A stretch of 64,000 bases of DNA from Amorphochlora amoebiformis (lineage: Eukaryota > Cercozoa > Chlorarachniophyceae), in contig BAAHQB010000098.1 of NCBI GenBank assembly GCA_054601695.1, positions 434,001 through 498,000 on the forward strand. The letters run 5' to 3'. Shown here piece by piece: positions 14,302-64,000 of this stretch. Under the pieces are notes generated by a model that saw only the letters and a list, made by a program, of their open reading frames with translations, searched no databases and had not been told where the DNA came from. Position numbers and translations under genes: made by a program. Every line of letters begins with the position of its first letter. The stretch's first letter is position 1.

Positions 14302-15462
14302 CATAACATGAATATGTGTATATATGTATAACAAATATATATATATATATATATATACAATATCTACATTGATTTAGTACCCTTGACTTGTAGTCTGGAA
14401 TGTCCTTGAACATAGGAGGTACCTGTACGCCGAAAAATCAAACGAAATTCAAACGCATGGTCAATAGTGGGTATGCATATAATTCAGCCACATCTTGTAA
14501 GTAGGGATCTCGTTAGTAGAATGTATATGTAATGGGTACATACATACATATACATATATTATATATATATATATATGTAAATAAGTATATTTATTTATTT
14601 TATATAAATGTTCACCTATAATATGAATAACTATAAATGTACATATATATACATATACATATATATATATATACATATATATATATATGTATATATAAAT
14701 ATATCATTTTTCCATATATAAATACATGCAAACACATCTGTCCTCAACATGATGTAGTAATATGCTTAGCGCACACACAAAAACTGACACACACACACAC
14801 GCACATGCACAAAGATGCTTTCTCACATCAAATCTCCAGCGTTTGAGTACCCACTCGGTCTCAGTATTTATTTCAGACGCACGCGCTGCCGTACCCCTGT
14901 AAGCACAACAACACACCGAAGAACCACAACCATGAAAAATATAAGCCGGCAATCTAACCGTAAACCACAATGTGGATCCTCGGTCTACCCTCAAATTGCC
15001 TCTCCACTTACTTGAACAAGTACGCTGCCCCTATCGCAGCAGCGACAGAGTCAAGGTCTGTGTTAGTATGCCCGACGAACACGCAGTCTTTGAGCTGCAT
15101 ATCGTACTGAAACACGGAGTGCGACGTCTTGTTGTCAGTCGCCAGTGCCAAGGCTCCGGATTCATTCTTGAGAAGCTCCTGATTAGGCGGGATAGCTGTG
15201 AGATAGGTCTAATGTGGGGAACACGTGTCTAGGGTTTCATGAGAGTGGGGAGATTGGCCTGAACGACAAGGAAACGCAGGGTTCAGTCAGATCGGGCGTT
15301 TATCTCAATTGGAAATGAAACATGACGGAATGACACAATGTGTGCCAGTAGAGACATTCGTGTACATCGAAAATTTACCTTCTCGATGGCACTGGCCTGC
15401 CTCACTAGCTTGGGAGGATTGGGAAGCATCGCAGGGTCTGCCGGGATGAAATCTGTCGCCAT
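4448..15462 (-). CDS. Family II (DHH/DHHA2) inorganic pyrophosphatase, about 16 exons
   Basis: Predicted exons, 5' to 3': 15462-15379, 15178-15012, 14896-14827, 14422-14381, 13850-13806, 13244-13195, 11616-11563, 10913-10838, 9470-9377, 8890-8850, 7440-7394, 6953-6839, 6281-6223, 5980-5941, 5211-5150, 4506-4448. Every junction keeps phase. The protein starts [12 protein letters not shown]. It carries the metal-binding DHH motifs [22 protein letters not shown] and LSAILSDT, a DHHA2 domain (RGDLKRFK), and near the end the SRKK phosphate-binding motif. Family role: Mn/Co-dependent hydrolysis of pyrophosphate to phosphate. VDFN replaces the usual VDHN, but the metal-ligand His and Asp residues are present. 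No clear signal peptide was seen, so a cytosolic site is likely. Exopolyphosphatase relatives are the alternative. Introns hold TTAGGG arrays and copies of exon edges. The gene may continue to 824. Confidence 0.85.
6119..6640 (-). repeat. Copies of both edges of a pyrophosphatase exon
   Basis: The true exon is 6281-6223 ([19 protein letters not shown]). Its 5' part with the acceptor is repeated at about 6346-6392, 6508-6553 and, eroded, 6610-6642. All three lie upstream in transcription and are separated by TA tracts. Its 3' end with the GTAA donor is repeated once downstream at about 6122-6148. The copies lose the reading frame at the TA junction. Confidence 0.8.
7560..8660 (-). repeat. Degenerate CCCTAA (telomere-like) array inside an intron
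   Basis: About 1.1 kb of CCCTAA variants fills the pyrophosphatase intron between the exons at 8850 and 7440. Two copies of a conserved element of about 45 bp lie inside at 8307-8349 and 8558-8600 on the minus strand. Degeneration and position argue for an interstitial array, not a chromosome end. Confidence 0.9.
8684..8838 (+). repeat. (TTCGGG)n hexamer array
   Basis: About 25 hexamers of TTCGGG with TTCAGG variants abut the exon ending at 8850. The unit differs from TTAGGG by one base. The minus frame reads Pro-Glu repeats, but a donor at 8849-8848 excludes it from the predicted transcript. Confidence 0.85.
9486..10140 (+). repeat. Degenerate TTAGGG array inside an intron
   Basis: About 650 bp of TTAGGG variants, with a recurring GTTTTGTTTTGGATTAGGG phrase, lies in the pyrophosphatase intron between exons 10838 and 9470. 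One diverged copy of the 45-bp element is at 9528-9578. Confidence 0.9.
11563..12407 (-). repeat. Copies of the acceptor edge of a pyrophosphatase exon
   Basis: The true exon is 11616-11563 ([17 protein letters not shown]). Its 5' part with the preceding AAAG acceptor recurs at about 11822-11862, 12044-12083 and, more diverged, 12365-12405. Each copy is followed by (TA)n where the exon should continue. All copies are upstream in transcription. Confidence 0.75.
12416..12886. repeat. TA-separated 35-bp repeat, four to five copies
   Basis: The phrase TATCTACACAATA(A/C/G)TATCAAGG with trailing CACA runs recurs near 12481, 12570, 12727 and 12853, with a fragment at 12413. It lies in the intron upstream of the exon at 11616. 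The parent sequence was not identified. Confidence 0.7.
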
Positions 15463-15624
15463 CCAGAGATCTTTTGGAGATTATGAAACTCGGGATCCCC
15501 GGTTTTAACGACCTCTGGCCGGTATATAGCGTGACATCTTTAAGTGACATTTAGGGCGCTGCGACGCTGCCCGTGTGCCTTTTTGTGCTACTCCCGCGCT
15601 TAAATCACCTACATATCGACCCAA
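15463..15624. promoter_or_regulatory. Shared divergent promoter region, pyrophosphatase/NDUFA2
   Basis: Only 162 bp separate the start codon of the minus-strand pyrophosphatase (15462) from that of the plus-strand NDUFA2 gene (15625). The DNA is mixed composition without microsatellites, so both 5' UTRs and a bidirectional core promoter must fit here. No specific factor site could be assigned. Confidence 0.5.
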
Positions 15625-16002
15625 ATGTCTCGAATTGCATTTAATAAGGCTATTCAAGAACTCCGAGTCCATTTCTGCCGCTCGTCCGCCAGCAGTGCTG
15701 GGCTGAGGTACGATTGCGCAACAATATGTTCGCATTGATAGCTTATTTCTGCCTTCTCCAGGGAGTTTATGAAGACCAATTACGTTGAACTGAAAAAGGC
15801 CAACCCCACCCTGCCCATTCTTGTCAGGGAGGCCACCGGAGTCGTCCCCAAAGTTACCGCACGATACGGTAGGACTAGAATTCCTCCCTTTTGTGCTAGA
15901 TTTTAACATTCACTTCCCTCAGATAAAGGAGAGGAGGCTACAGCTGTGATGGCAGACTTGGATCAAAAGACAATTCAATCGAAGTTTCAGGATCTGTGCT
16001 AG
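15625..16002 (+). CDS. NDUFA2: NADH:ubiquinone oxidoreductase subunit NDUFA2 (B8)
   Basis: Three exons, 15625-15707, 15762-15868 and 15923-16002, join in phase to 89 residues ending at TAG. The product starts [18 protein letters not shown] and contains [18 protein letters not shown], the core of the L51/S25/CI-B8 thioredoxin-like fold of complex I subunit B8. It is a small accessory subunit on the matrix arm of mitochondrial complex I and has no catalytic cofactor. The length matches the family. Both introns are only 54 bp and lack TA expansion, in contrast to the neighbouring genes. The cysteine in the HFC segment matches a position often conserved in the family. Confidence 0.92.
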
Positions 16003-16107
16003 TCAACTCGCTATCCCAGCGTCCAATTCCGTTACATTTATCAAGGCTAGCTCTTCGTACAATTGTAAATGTAGCCCTCCCGCCCACCCGGGCCCCAAGT
16101 TTTATTC

Positions 16108-16158
<51 letters not shown>

Positions 16159-16221
16159 TAACATATATATGTGTTACGTTGTGTATATATATGTATGTAA
16201 TACTACGTATATAAATATATT

Positions 16222-16263
<42 letters not shown>

Positions 16264-16810
16264 TATTATAAACTAGGTGCCGGTATACATACTAGATATA
16301 ACGCACACATTTACATGTTCTTATATAACTTAAGTGTACTTCTTATAACATTGCGTAGAATACGAGACTAAGTTTTTACCACATGTAGTACTCTAGTGCT
16401 TGGATATATACTAGATATATAATTATATAATATATATCAACATTTCTGAGTAGACTAGTTACACTTCTAGTATTCACTGGAAGTCTGGCACTATGACTAT
16501 GCACTATCACATATCTAGTGTATCTAGATCTAGTAGATACTAGAGATAGCTAGATACTAGAGATAGTAGAGAGGATATCCAAATATCTTAAGAATGATCC
16601 AGATTAAAACTAGTAAAAATACATAGGCATACACTTTTCACATGCACATCAAAGCAAAACACGAAACTGGTAAAATAGACATAATACAATATTAAAGTTA
16701 AGGTTGATCTAGTTGATGTCGACGCAGGCTAAAAATTACACATTTGCTCGTTTTATTGTTACTAGTCGGCCCTGAGAAGTGAGACATACATGTACGTATA
16801 CAGGCCAGGT
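16003..16810. other. Intergenic region between convergent genes
   Basis: This holds the 3' flanks of NDUFA2 and the P450 gene. TA tracts occur at about 16110-16150 and 16220-16255. From 16270 the DNA is mixed and rich in CTAG and TAGATACTAGAGATAG phrases, like the other intergenic gaps. No gene was found. Confidence 0.6.
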
Positions 16811-30840
<14,030 letters not shown>

Positions 30841-31168
30841 CCTTGCGCTCTCGAGCTTTGGAACCGCCAAAGGGTATTCAGAGCGGTCGAAAGTGGCGCC
30901 CGGAAAATGACACGTGTCCGTTGGATGGGTGGTTGGTGGTATTGGAGTGATTTTGAAACCCTCTAAAACTTAAGCTTAAAGTGGAAGAACTGGTAAAATC
31001 ACCAATGTTAACGGAACATTACGAGCGGCTTTTTTTGGGATTATCGGGGATTACGATCAATTAATATGTGAATTAATCGCACTAGGTCCTCGGCTGGTCC
31101 GAAGACCACAAGAAAAGACCCAGGCTCTCCTCATACCCCGCGAGACCTACGCTCTACACACGCTGCTC
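30841..31168. promoter_or_regulatory. Shared divergent promoter region, CYP97/transporter
   Basis: This is 328 bp between two outward-facing start codons. It contains the palindrome ACACGTGT (30910-30917), a G-box/E-box-like core, and a T7 run near 31031. The bases flanking the plus-strand start are CTGCTCATGGAC. Regulation of both genes from one region is inferred from spacing only. Confidence 0.5.
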
Positions 31169-32184
31169 ATGGACACCAAGGTGGGATCATACAACCATAC
31201 GCCCCCTTTAAACTTACTCCTGCACAGGAACACCTGTGTCTGAGGTACTTCTTGTTTTCTGTGGTAAAAAAAAAAAGACCACCATCGACAACCGTGTTCC
31301 GTTCAACTATGGCTGGGTCGCAGCGATTTCTGGATTCTTCATGCATCTCTGTCTTGGAACCATGGTATATTCCATCCTTAAACTTCCTCGAGGGTTCTTC
31401 CAAGCTGGTATGTTAAACTGACTTCCCGCCCCGGGTAATTGCCACACATATAGTATTGCTGGGGTGCCCTGACCCCGTACATAACATCGTACCTCCGCAA
31501 GTATGACCCCTCCCTGACGTACCGCGACACTGTTATCGTCTTCCTCCTATGCCCGGTATTTTTCGACCTTACCCACTCTTGAATGAAAATAACACAGAAA
31601 TGGGAATCCTTTTACTGGTTCTGAGAATTTCTGGTATCCAGGCCGCTCAAACGATCGGAATGCCCATTGGCGGCGCTATTGAGCGCAGGGTGGGTACCTT
31701 TATTTTCCTGGAAATTACACGGGGCGAGGGCGTCACGTATACAGGACGGGATTACAAGTGAGTCTCTGACAATGTATGCTATCAGTATGGTCCCCGTGTT
31801 ACCGCTCTGGTTGGTGTTTGGTTTATGTCCTTCGGCGTTTTCATCTCCTACTACGCGACCAGCCTCCTTCAGCTAGTAATTGATCCCACCATCAGTAGAT
31901 GATCGACTCATGCTGATAATCGATATGCAGGTGAGCACGTACGGATTCATGTACGGTATCGGTATGGGAATCGCCTACATGAATCCCATTCAGTGTGGCA
32001 TGAGGTGGATGCCCAAGCGCAAGGGTATCATTTCTGGGATTGTCGTCACTGGCTTCGGTCTTGGCGGTGCGATGTTCAACGTCATCGGGTATACAAATTC
32101 CTTTTCCCTAATTACGGAAGTTTCACTCCGAGTGTTCTCTCTGTGTATGAACACACATATACATATATATTTACACACACACAT

Positions 32185-32228
<44 letters not shown>

Positions 32229-32266
32229 ATATATATGTATATATATGTATGTATATATGTATGTAT

Positions 32267-32319
<53 letters not shown>

Positions 32320-32326
32320 TATACAT

Positions 32327-32380
<54 letters not shown>

Positions 32381-32409
32381 GTACGCGTTATATATGCTTC
32401 AAATATACA

Positions 32410-32504
<95 letters not shown>

Positions 32505-32524
32505 GTATGATAAAATCTTTATAT

Positions 32525-32560
<36 letters not shown>

Positions 32561-32561
32561 C

Positions 32562-32616
<55 letters not shown>

Positions 32617-32958
32617 CATGTGTGTGGGCAACATATGTATTTATACATGTAACATAAATAAGAACTTGTGTGCATGTTCATAAATGTGTAAATATGAAAC
32701 GTATATAATGTACAGAAGTATATATAACCTCTGCATATGCAACGTACACATACATTAAAAAAAAAATAAACATTTACAGCAAAATTTTCATTTTTTTTAA
32801 TACACACACAATTAGTTACACAGGAGCACATTTTAAATGCACTATGTTGCATACTATATAGATAGTACATAGTAACAGTATACGTTATATACAAATATAT
32901 GTTATAATATAAATATGTTATATATCATATACATACATATACATATATAATATATATC

Positions 32959-32989
<31 letters not shown>

Positions 32990-33030
32990 GTGTTTTATGT
33001 ATACATGTATTTGTGAATGTACGTATATGT

Positions 33031-33066
<36 letters not shown>

Positions 33067-33073
33067 ACACATG

Positions 33074-33108
<35 letters not shown>

Positions 33109-33671
33109 TCATATATTTATATATCTTTATAAAAATTAAAGTATATATATATATATATGTAGTATAAAATCTACATATGTATTTGATACACGTTACATGA
33201 AGACATACAACCTCTGCGCATTGCTTGCTGGTCTTAAATTATTGTCTCCCAGGTCCAAAGTCTGCAACCCTGACAATATCGCCTCTGACCCTTACTACGG
33301 ACCCGAGGTCGCCGACCAAGTTCCCAAAATGTTTATGGTACCCCATAGTCTAATCGATCGACACTAGTTGAACTCGACTAAATCTCAAATTGTGATGATA
33401 TCCAGATCCTCGGCACCCTCTACGCGATTATCACCACTCTCGCTTCGCTTGCGCTTGTCGACCCCACTCCTGAGGACCTTGCTAGGGTTGGTCCCCAAAC
33501 CTTTAATCCTGCAAAAAGCGGGTCAGATTTGTTTTTTTTTAAAGTGTGTGTTAACTAACTGGCAGTTGAATCCGGATCGCGAGCTCAACCAGGCCCTCCT
33601 TAAGGTAAGGAATCGCACCAGCTATTATGCATGGTTCCTGAGTGTCACATGTACGTATGTACGTGGACATA

Positions 33672-33718
<47 letters not shown>

Positions 33719-33817
33719 ATATTTTATATAGGTATGTAATAAAATATACATACACATACAAATATATATATATATATATACATATGTATATATACGTATA
33801 TACATATGTATATTTAC

Positions 33818-33854
<37 letters not shown>

Positions 33855-34022
33855 TATACATACATACATTATATATAAAGCGTTGTGTATGTAAAAATAT
33901 ATTTACACATGTATTTATAATATCATATATGAGTAATACATACTTTCAGATAACTCGACATGTAGTATGACATGCACACATTTAAGACACGCAGTGGATA
34001 TATGTATGTACATAAATATACG

Positions 34023-34057
<35 letters not shown>

Positions 34058-36073
34058 CATACATTATATAATTCTTACATAATATTCGTATGACACTGTG
34101 AATTATACATACATATAATATACATTAGATAATTTTTGCGTATGACACTAGTAAATTTATGTATCGCATGTGTTTTAACTAGGCGAAGGCTGCAGACAAC
34201 GACGATGGGGAGACTGATCTCTGTGGAATGCTTCAGACATCGACTGGGTAAGCGATAAAAACAAAAATCTTATTGTCTCCGGATTTAAAGTCTTATGTTG
34301 CAGATACATTCTCTGGGCTATGCTCGCAATGTCTTGTTGTGTAAGTGTTAACTTTTCCTCTTGTCTTACACTCTCTCACTGCAGTCAACCTTGAATGCAT
34401 TCTTCTGTTTCCTCAAAAATTAAAGCGTCATTCTTTCAGACTCTTTGTCCTGTTTTCTGATCACACTATTTTCATTAGTCTGGGATCTTGGTCATCTCCT
34501 CCTATAAGACGTTCGCCCAGACCCATGGATACAGCGACGGGTTCCTCACAATCATGGGGTCCTTTGCTCTGGTAAGCGCCAAGACGATGTCGAGAGAGGG
34601 TTTTTGAGTTCGATTTGAGTATTTTGACGCACGTGGTAGATTATTAACGGCCTTGGGCGGATGGCGTACGGAGTCTTGATTGACACTTTTGGGTACAAAA
34701 GCTCGCTTCTTATGGAGAACCTCTTGCAGGTATTAATAGTTTTGAGATAACCTCCTACCGTTTAGCGCAGTTTTGCTGAGTATATGTATATAAATATATA
34801 AGTTTATACATATATATATATATATTTATATATATATATATATATGTATATATATGTACGTATATGTGCGTAAGTGTAATTATATGCATATATATATATA
34901 TATATGTATATGTGTATATTATATGTATAATATGTACATGTACACATGTTCAAAAATAATACATAACATCAGGTCGTTTTTACCACATCCTTCCTCTTCT
35001 CCGTGTCCAATCCCATTCTGTACACCTTTGTCGTCTGCGGAATGATTACAAACTATGGTGATGATCTCATTTTACACTACTATCAAATTCCAACGATTTA
35101 GCTAACATATTATGTATTTACTAGTGTTGGGGATTAGGTTATTATAATATGGTATATTTAAATAGACATATATATATATATATATATATACGTATATAAA
35201 TAATATATGTGCATCTATGTTTGTATATTTAAATGTTTACTCAGTTACAAATATAAACACATCATACGTAAATAAAAAAAATATATATATATATATATAT
35301 TACATCATATATACATATATTTATTCCTTTATCTTATCAATCCACAAACACAACAGTCTATATACCACCCAGACACACACACAACCTCGGAACTCACATT
35401 ACTCCTCCACAGGCGGCAACTTTGCAATGTTCCCCACGGTAACGGCCGAGCTGTTTGGGACCAAGAATGTAGGGTCCAACTACGGATTTATCTTCTCTGG
35501 CTTCGCTGTTTCTGGAATTTCGCTGAAACTCGGTGCGTTTTTAAGCATGTAAAATTTGGAGAAATATGCTTCAGCATGATGCCTCTGCCTTATATGTGCG
35601 CTTCGAACCCCATCCTAAGCTATATACATACACATAGCGTTAAGACGGGGCGCCACCGTAGCTATAGCGTTAAGGTTAGGCGCCACTAGCTGTAGGGTTT
35701 TAAGCCATCAAGCTACAGGGTTTTAAGGGGGCCGACACCTTACTTACAGGCCAAGATGCCTTAGCTTTAGGGTTAACTTGGGACCCCAACTTAGCTTATA
35801 GGGTTAAGGTGGGGCGGCACTTTAAGCTATAGGGTTAATGTGGGACGCCATCCTAGCCTTAGGTGAAGGTAGTTCGTCGCCTTAGGTTATATGTTAAGGT
35901 ATAGCGCTATCTTAGAGTGGGGCGCCGTTTTTGCTATGCATATCTATTATGTACATGTATATATATATATATATATTTATATGTATATGTATACATGTAT
36001 TTAGGGTTTAGGTGGGGCGCCACCTTAGCTGTATATATAATAAATATAAATAATATAATAGATATATACATAC

Positions 36074-36149
<76 letters not shown>

Positions 36150-36286
36150 AAGATAACGTGGTGTCCCAGCTTAACTATAGTTAAGGTGGGATGCCACATT
36201 AGCTGCAGGGTTAAGCTAGGGCGCCCACCTTAGCTAATATATATGCATCTATATGTTATATATATAATATATATGCATCTATATGT

Positions 36287-36365
<79 letters not shown>

Positions 36366-36536
36366 TTAGGTGCCACCTTTGCTATAGGGTTAACGTGGGG
36401 ACACTCATTAACTGGATATATCTATAAGGATATATTATATATATATATATATATATATACGATATGATATGTAATATATATATATATATTTAAGGTTGAA
36501 GGGGGTGGTAGCTTAACTAGAGGGTTTATGTAGGCG

Positions 36537-36615
<79 letters not shown>

Positions 36616-36757
36616 ATATATATATTATATATATATATTTAAGGTTGACCTTAACTAGAGGGTTTATATAGGCGTCACTTTAGCTAGGGCACCACCTTAA
36701 CTCCATATATATATGGGTAAAGTATATATATATATTATAATATATATATATATATAT

Positions 36758-36805
<48 letters not shown>

Positions 36806-36894
36806 GGGGCGCCTCCTTAGCTATATACATACATACGGTTAAGGTGGGATGCCACCTTCGCTATATAATATATATATATATATATGTAATATAC

Positions 36895-36927
<33 letters not shown>

Positions 36928-37080
36928 CATATACTGTCGATTGTACACCAAAAAACTGAGCATTTATTATGTCGGTCAGCTTTGGGATCTCCACAACTGA
37001 GCTTTGAAACGGTGGTTTATGGATGCGGCGTACTCGCTGGAATCTCTGCGCTGTGCACTACTCTCCTTCCTTCTCCGTAA
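31169..37080 (+). CDS. Major facilitator transporter, OFA (oxalate/formate antiporter-like) family, 16 exons
   Basis: Exons: 31169-31180, 31278-31364, 31454-31555, 31642-31689, 31786-31875, 31931-32088, 33253-33337, 33406-33486, 33566-33604, 34183-34247, 34304-34340, 34479-34571, 34640-34729, 34973-35057, 35413-35532, 36980-37080. They total 1293 bp in one frame, about 430 residues. Family phrases are [20 protein letters not shown], the motif A loop [30 protein letters not shown], and [17 protein letters not shown] in the C-terminal half. About 12 membrane helices are expected. OFA proteins move small carboxylates or related solutes; the substrate here cannot be read. The four-codon first exon is tentative, and its acceptor follows a run of 11 A. 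The last intron is minisatellite-rich. Confidence 0.9.
35630..36870 (+). repeat. Degenerate 30-bp minisatellite in the last transporter intron
   Basis: About 15 to 20 copies of a unit resembling TTAGCTATAGGGTTAAGG followed by TGGGGCGCCACC are interspersed with TA tracts. Many units contain GGCGCC. The array lies wholly within the intron 35533-36979. Confidence 0.8.
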
Positions 37081-37524
37081 TATATTAATTATATTTCACA
37101 TATATTTATATATATGTGCTCGTAAATGTATATATATATATATACATTAATATAATGTACAATATGTTTTTGTTCATACATAAATACTTTATGTGGTACA
37201 TTTACAAATATACATATCTATGCATATGTATCATATGTGCATCACGTACACATTGAAAACAATATATACATATATAAATATAAATATGTATTCCACAACA
37301 TCAGGCCAAATGCTGTAAAGGAACACAGAGTCTAAACTGCAGAAAGAAATCCATTCTTCCGGCACTGACTAAGGAATCTAGAATTAATAAATACCTCATG
37401 AATAAATAAATAGATAATACCAATATTTAAAAAAGTACAGCATTTAAGTTTGATAGGATTGCGATGCCGCGACCATTCCCTCCCGATATATTGAAAAGAA
37501 CCAAAGGTTTGGCTAATCCTGTCG
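37081..37524. other. Transporter 3' flank
   Basis: This is AT-rich mixed sequence after the transporter stop codon. No gene was recognised. Confidence 0.5.
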
Positions 37525-38540
37525 GCGTAGTATTATTATTTCCCTAGCTTCCATATCGTAGTGCACGTACACACGTGGTTTAATTGTAGAACTCACATTC
37601 CGCCTGCCGCCTGCATGTGACTAGTGTGATCGATCTGTACTGTGACCCTTAAATTGTATGTCATTGATCAAGCTACAGTAAACTAGACGATACATATGAC
37701 TAGATGATACGTACTATAGTGCGTACGTACATTATCTAGATTATGTGATCCGAACACTAATGCGGTGCGATTAACAATTTAATGTAGTGAACCTTATAAT
37801 TAACATGCGTACGACATGCATCATGCAGTTTAGCTGATCAAGCTACAGTAAACTAGACGATACATATGACTAGATGATACGTACTAGACGTACGTACCTA
37901 GGTGCGTACGTACATTATCTAGATTATGTGATCCGAACACTAATGCGGTGCGATTAACAAATTTAATGTAGTGAACCTTATAATTAACATGCGTACGACA
38001 TGTATCATGCAGTTTAGCTGTCGGTGGTGTATTATTACTATTATTATTTCCATCTAGTAGTGTACGAACGTAGTTTAATTGTCTGTAATACGTATATCAT
38101 TGATCAAGCTACAATAAACTAGACGATACATGATACGTATACGTACTAGACGTACGTACGCACGTACGGTAACATTATGTGATCAGCTATTGAGGAGCAA
38201 TTAATAAATTTCTTTTAGTGAATACCTTAACAAGCGTACGACATGCATCATGCAGGCTTGCTGTTATATATAGTAGTGCACGTGGTCTTATTGTAGAACT
38301 CACATTCGGCCTGCCAAGTGATCTCTAGGATCTGTACTGTACCTTGGGTGACCCTTAAATTGTATTAATAAAGCCACAGCCTAAGTAAACTAGACGATCC
38401 ATGATACGTACTAGATGTACGTACGTACATACGGTATGTGATAACACTAGAACAATCGTAGCTACTGTCTAGACTGTGCTGCGATTAACTTCAAATTTAA
38501 TTTAAATACCTCAACATGCATCATGCAGGCTAGCTCATTA
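37525..38540. repeat. Satellite-like tandem repeat, about 170-bp core unit
   Basis: A core beginning TGATCAAGCTACAGTAAACT recurs at 37665 and 37835 (period 170) and diverged at 38101 and about 38370. A second module (TATTATTATTTCC...GTAGTG...TTTAATTG) precedes some units. Units contain CGTACGTACG palindromes and GTACGTAC runs. The array fills the gap between two convergent genes. Confidence 0.8.
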
Positions 38541-38618
38541 AATAAATGCCATAGTCGAGCCACCAAGATACCACTAGTATTAGGGTGGGGTGTCTATCGA
38601 CGATTCAGTACAGCAAGT
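38541..38618. other. 3' flank of the monooxygenase gene
   Basis: This short non-repetitive stretch lies between the satellite-like array and the monooxygenase stop codon. No clear polyadenylation signal could be assigned. Confidence 0.4.

Positions 38619-64000
<25,382 letters not shown>

Noticed and set aside
14492-14508. Short block IPTYKM as a pyrophosphatase exon
   Set aside because: Exons 14827 and 14422 join directly in phase to give RWRFDVPPMF, as in the family.

Overview
The window is nuclear DNA of a eukaryote, most likely a photosynthetic protist. The genes are split into many small exons with GT-AG introns. One gene is a CYP97-type carotenoid hydroxylase whose N-terminus looks like a signal peptide plus plastid leader. 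One gene encodes a mitochondrial complex I subunit, and several degenerate TTAGGG arrays are present. No CRISPR array, bacterial operon, tRNA or rRNA was seen. The species cannot be named from the sequence; an alga with a secondary plastid is my inference.

Five genes could be rebuilt exon by exon, using open frames, splice sites, intron phase and protein-family alignment from memory. (1) Minus strand, 15462 to 4448 and possibly on to 824: a DHH/DHHA2 family II inorganic pyrophosphatase. (2) Plus strand, 15625-16002: NDUFA2 (complex I B8 subunit), three exons. (3) Minus strand, 30840-16811: a CYP97 cytochrome P450, 24 exons, about 638 residues. (4) Plus strand, 31169-37080: an OFA-type major facilitator transporter, 16 exons, about 430 residues. 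(5) Minus strand, from beyond 64000 down to 38619: a FAD-dependent aromatic-type monooxygenase, more than 20 exons, 5' end outside the window. Neighbours alternate in direction. Pyrophosphatase/NDUFA2 and P450/transporter are head-to-head pairs sharing 162 and 328 bp. NDUFA2/P450 and transporter/monooxygenase converge.

Most of the remaining DNA is intron. Introns are inflated by (TA)n microsatellites and by GA/CT tracts, minisatellites and degenerate telomere-like arrays. The three intergenic gaps (1-823, 16003-16810, 37081-38618) look different: they have few TA runs and are rich in CTAG and GTAC words.

The most unusual signal is a recurring exon-edge duplication. In at least three genes the 5' edge of an exon with its acceptor, or the 3' edge with its donor, is copied one to seven times into the adjoining intron, each copy separated by (TA)n. 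Acceptor copies almost always lie upstream of the true exon and donor copies downstream, so the true exon stays intact among decoy splice sites. A second novel signal is a conserved element of about 45 bp, found about a dozen times inside the TTAGGG-like arrays and always in the same orientation relative to the G-rich strand.

Nearly all long open frames in the TA, GA and CT tracts are low-complexity artefacts (poly Tyr-Ile, Ser-Leu, Arg-Glu) and are not annotated. No transcript data were available, so exon borders are predictions.
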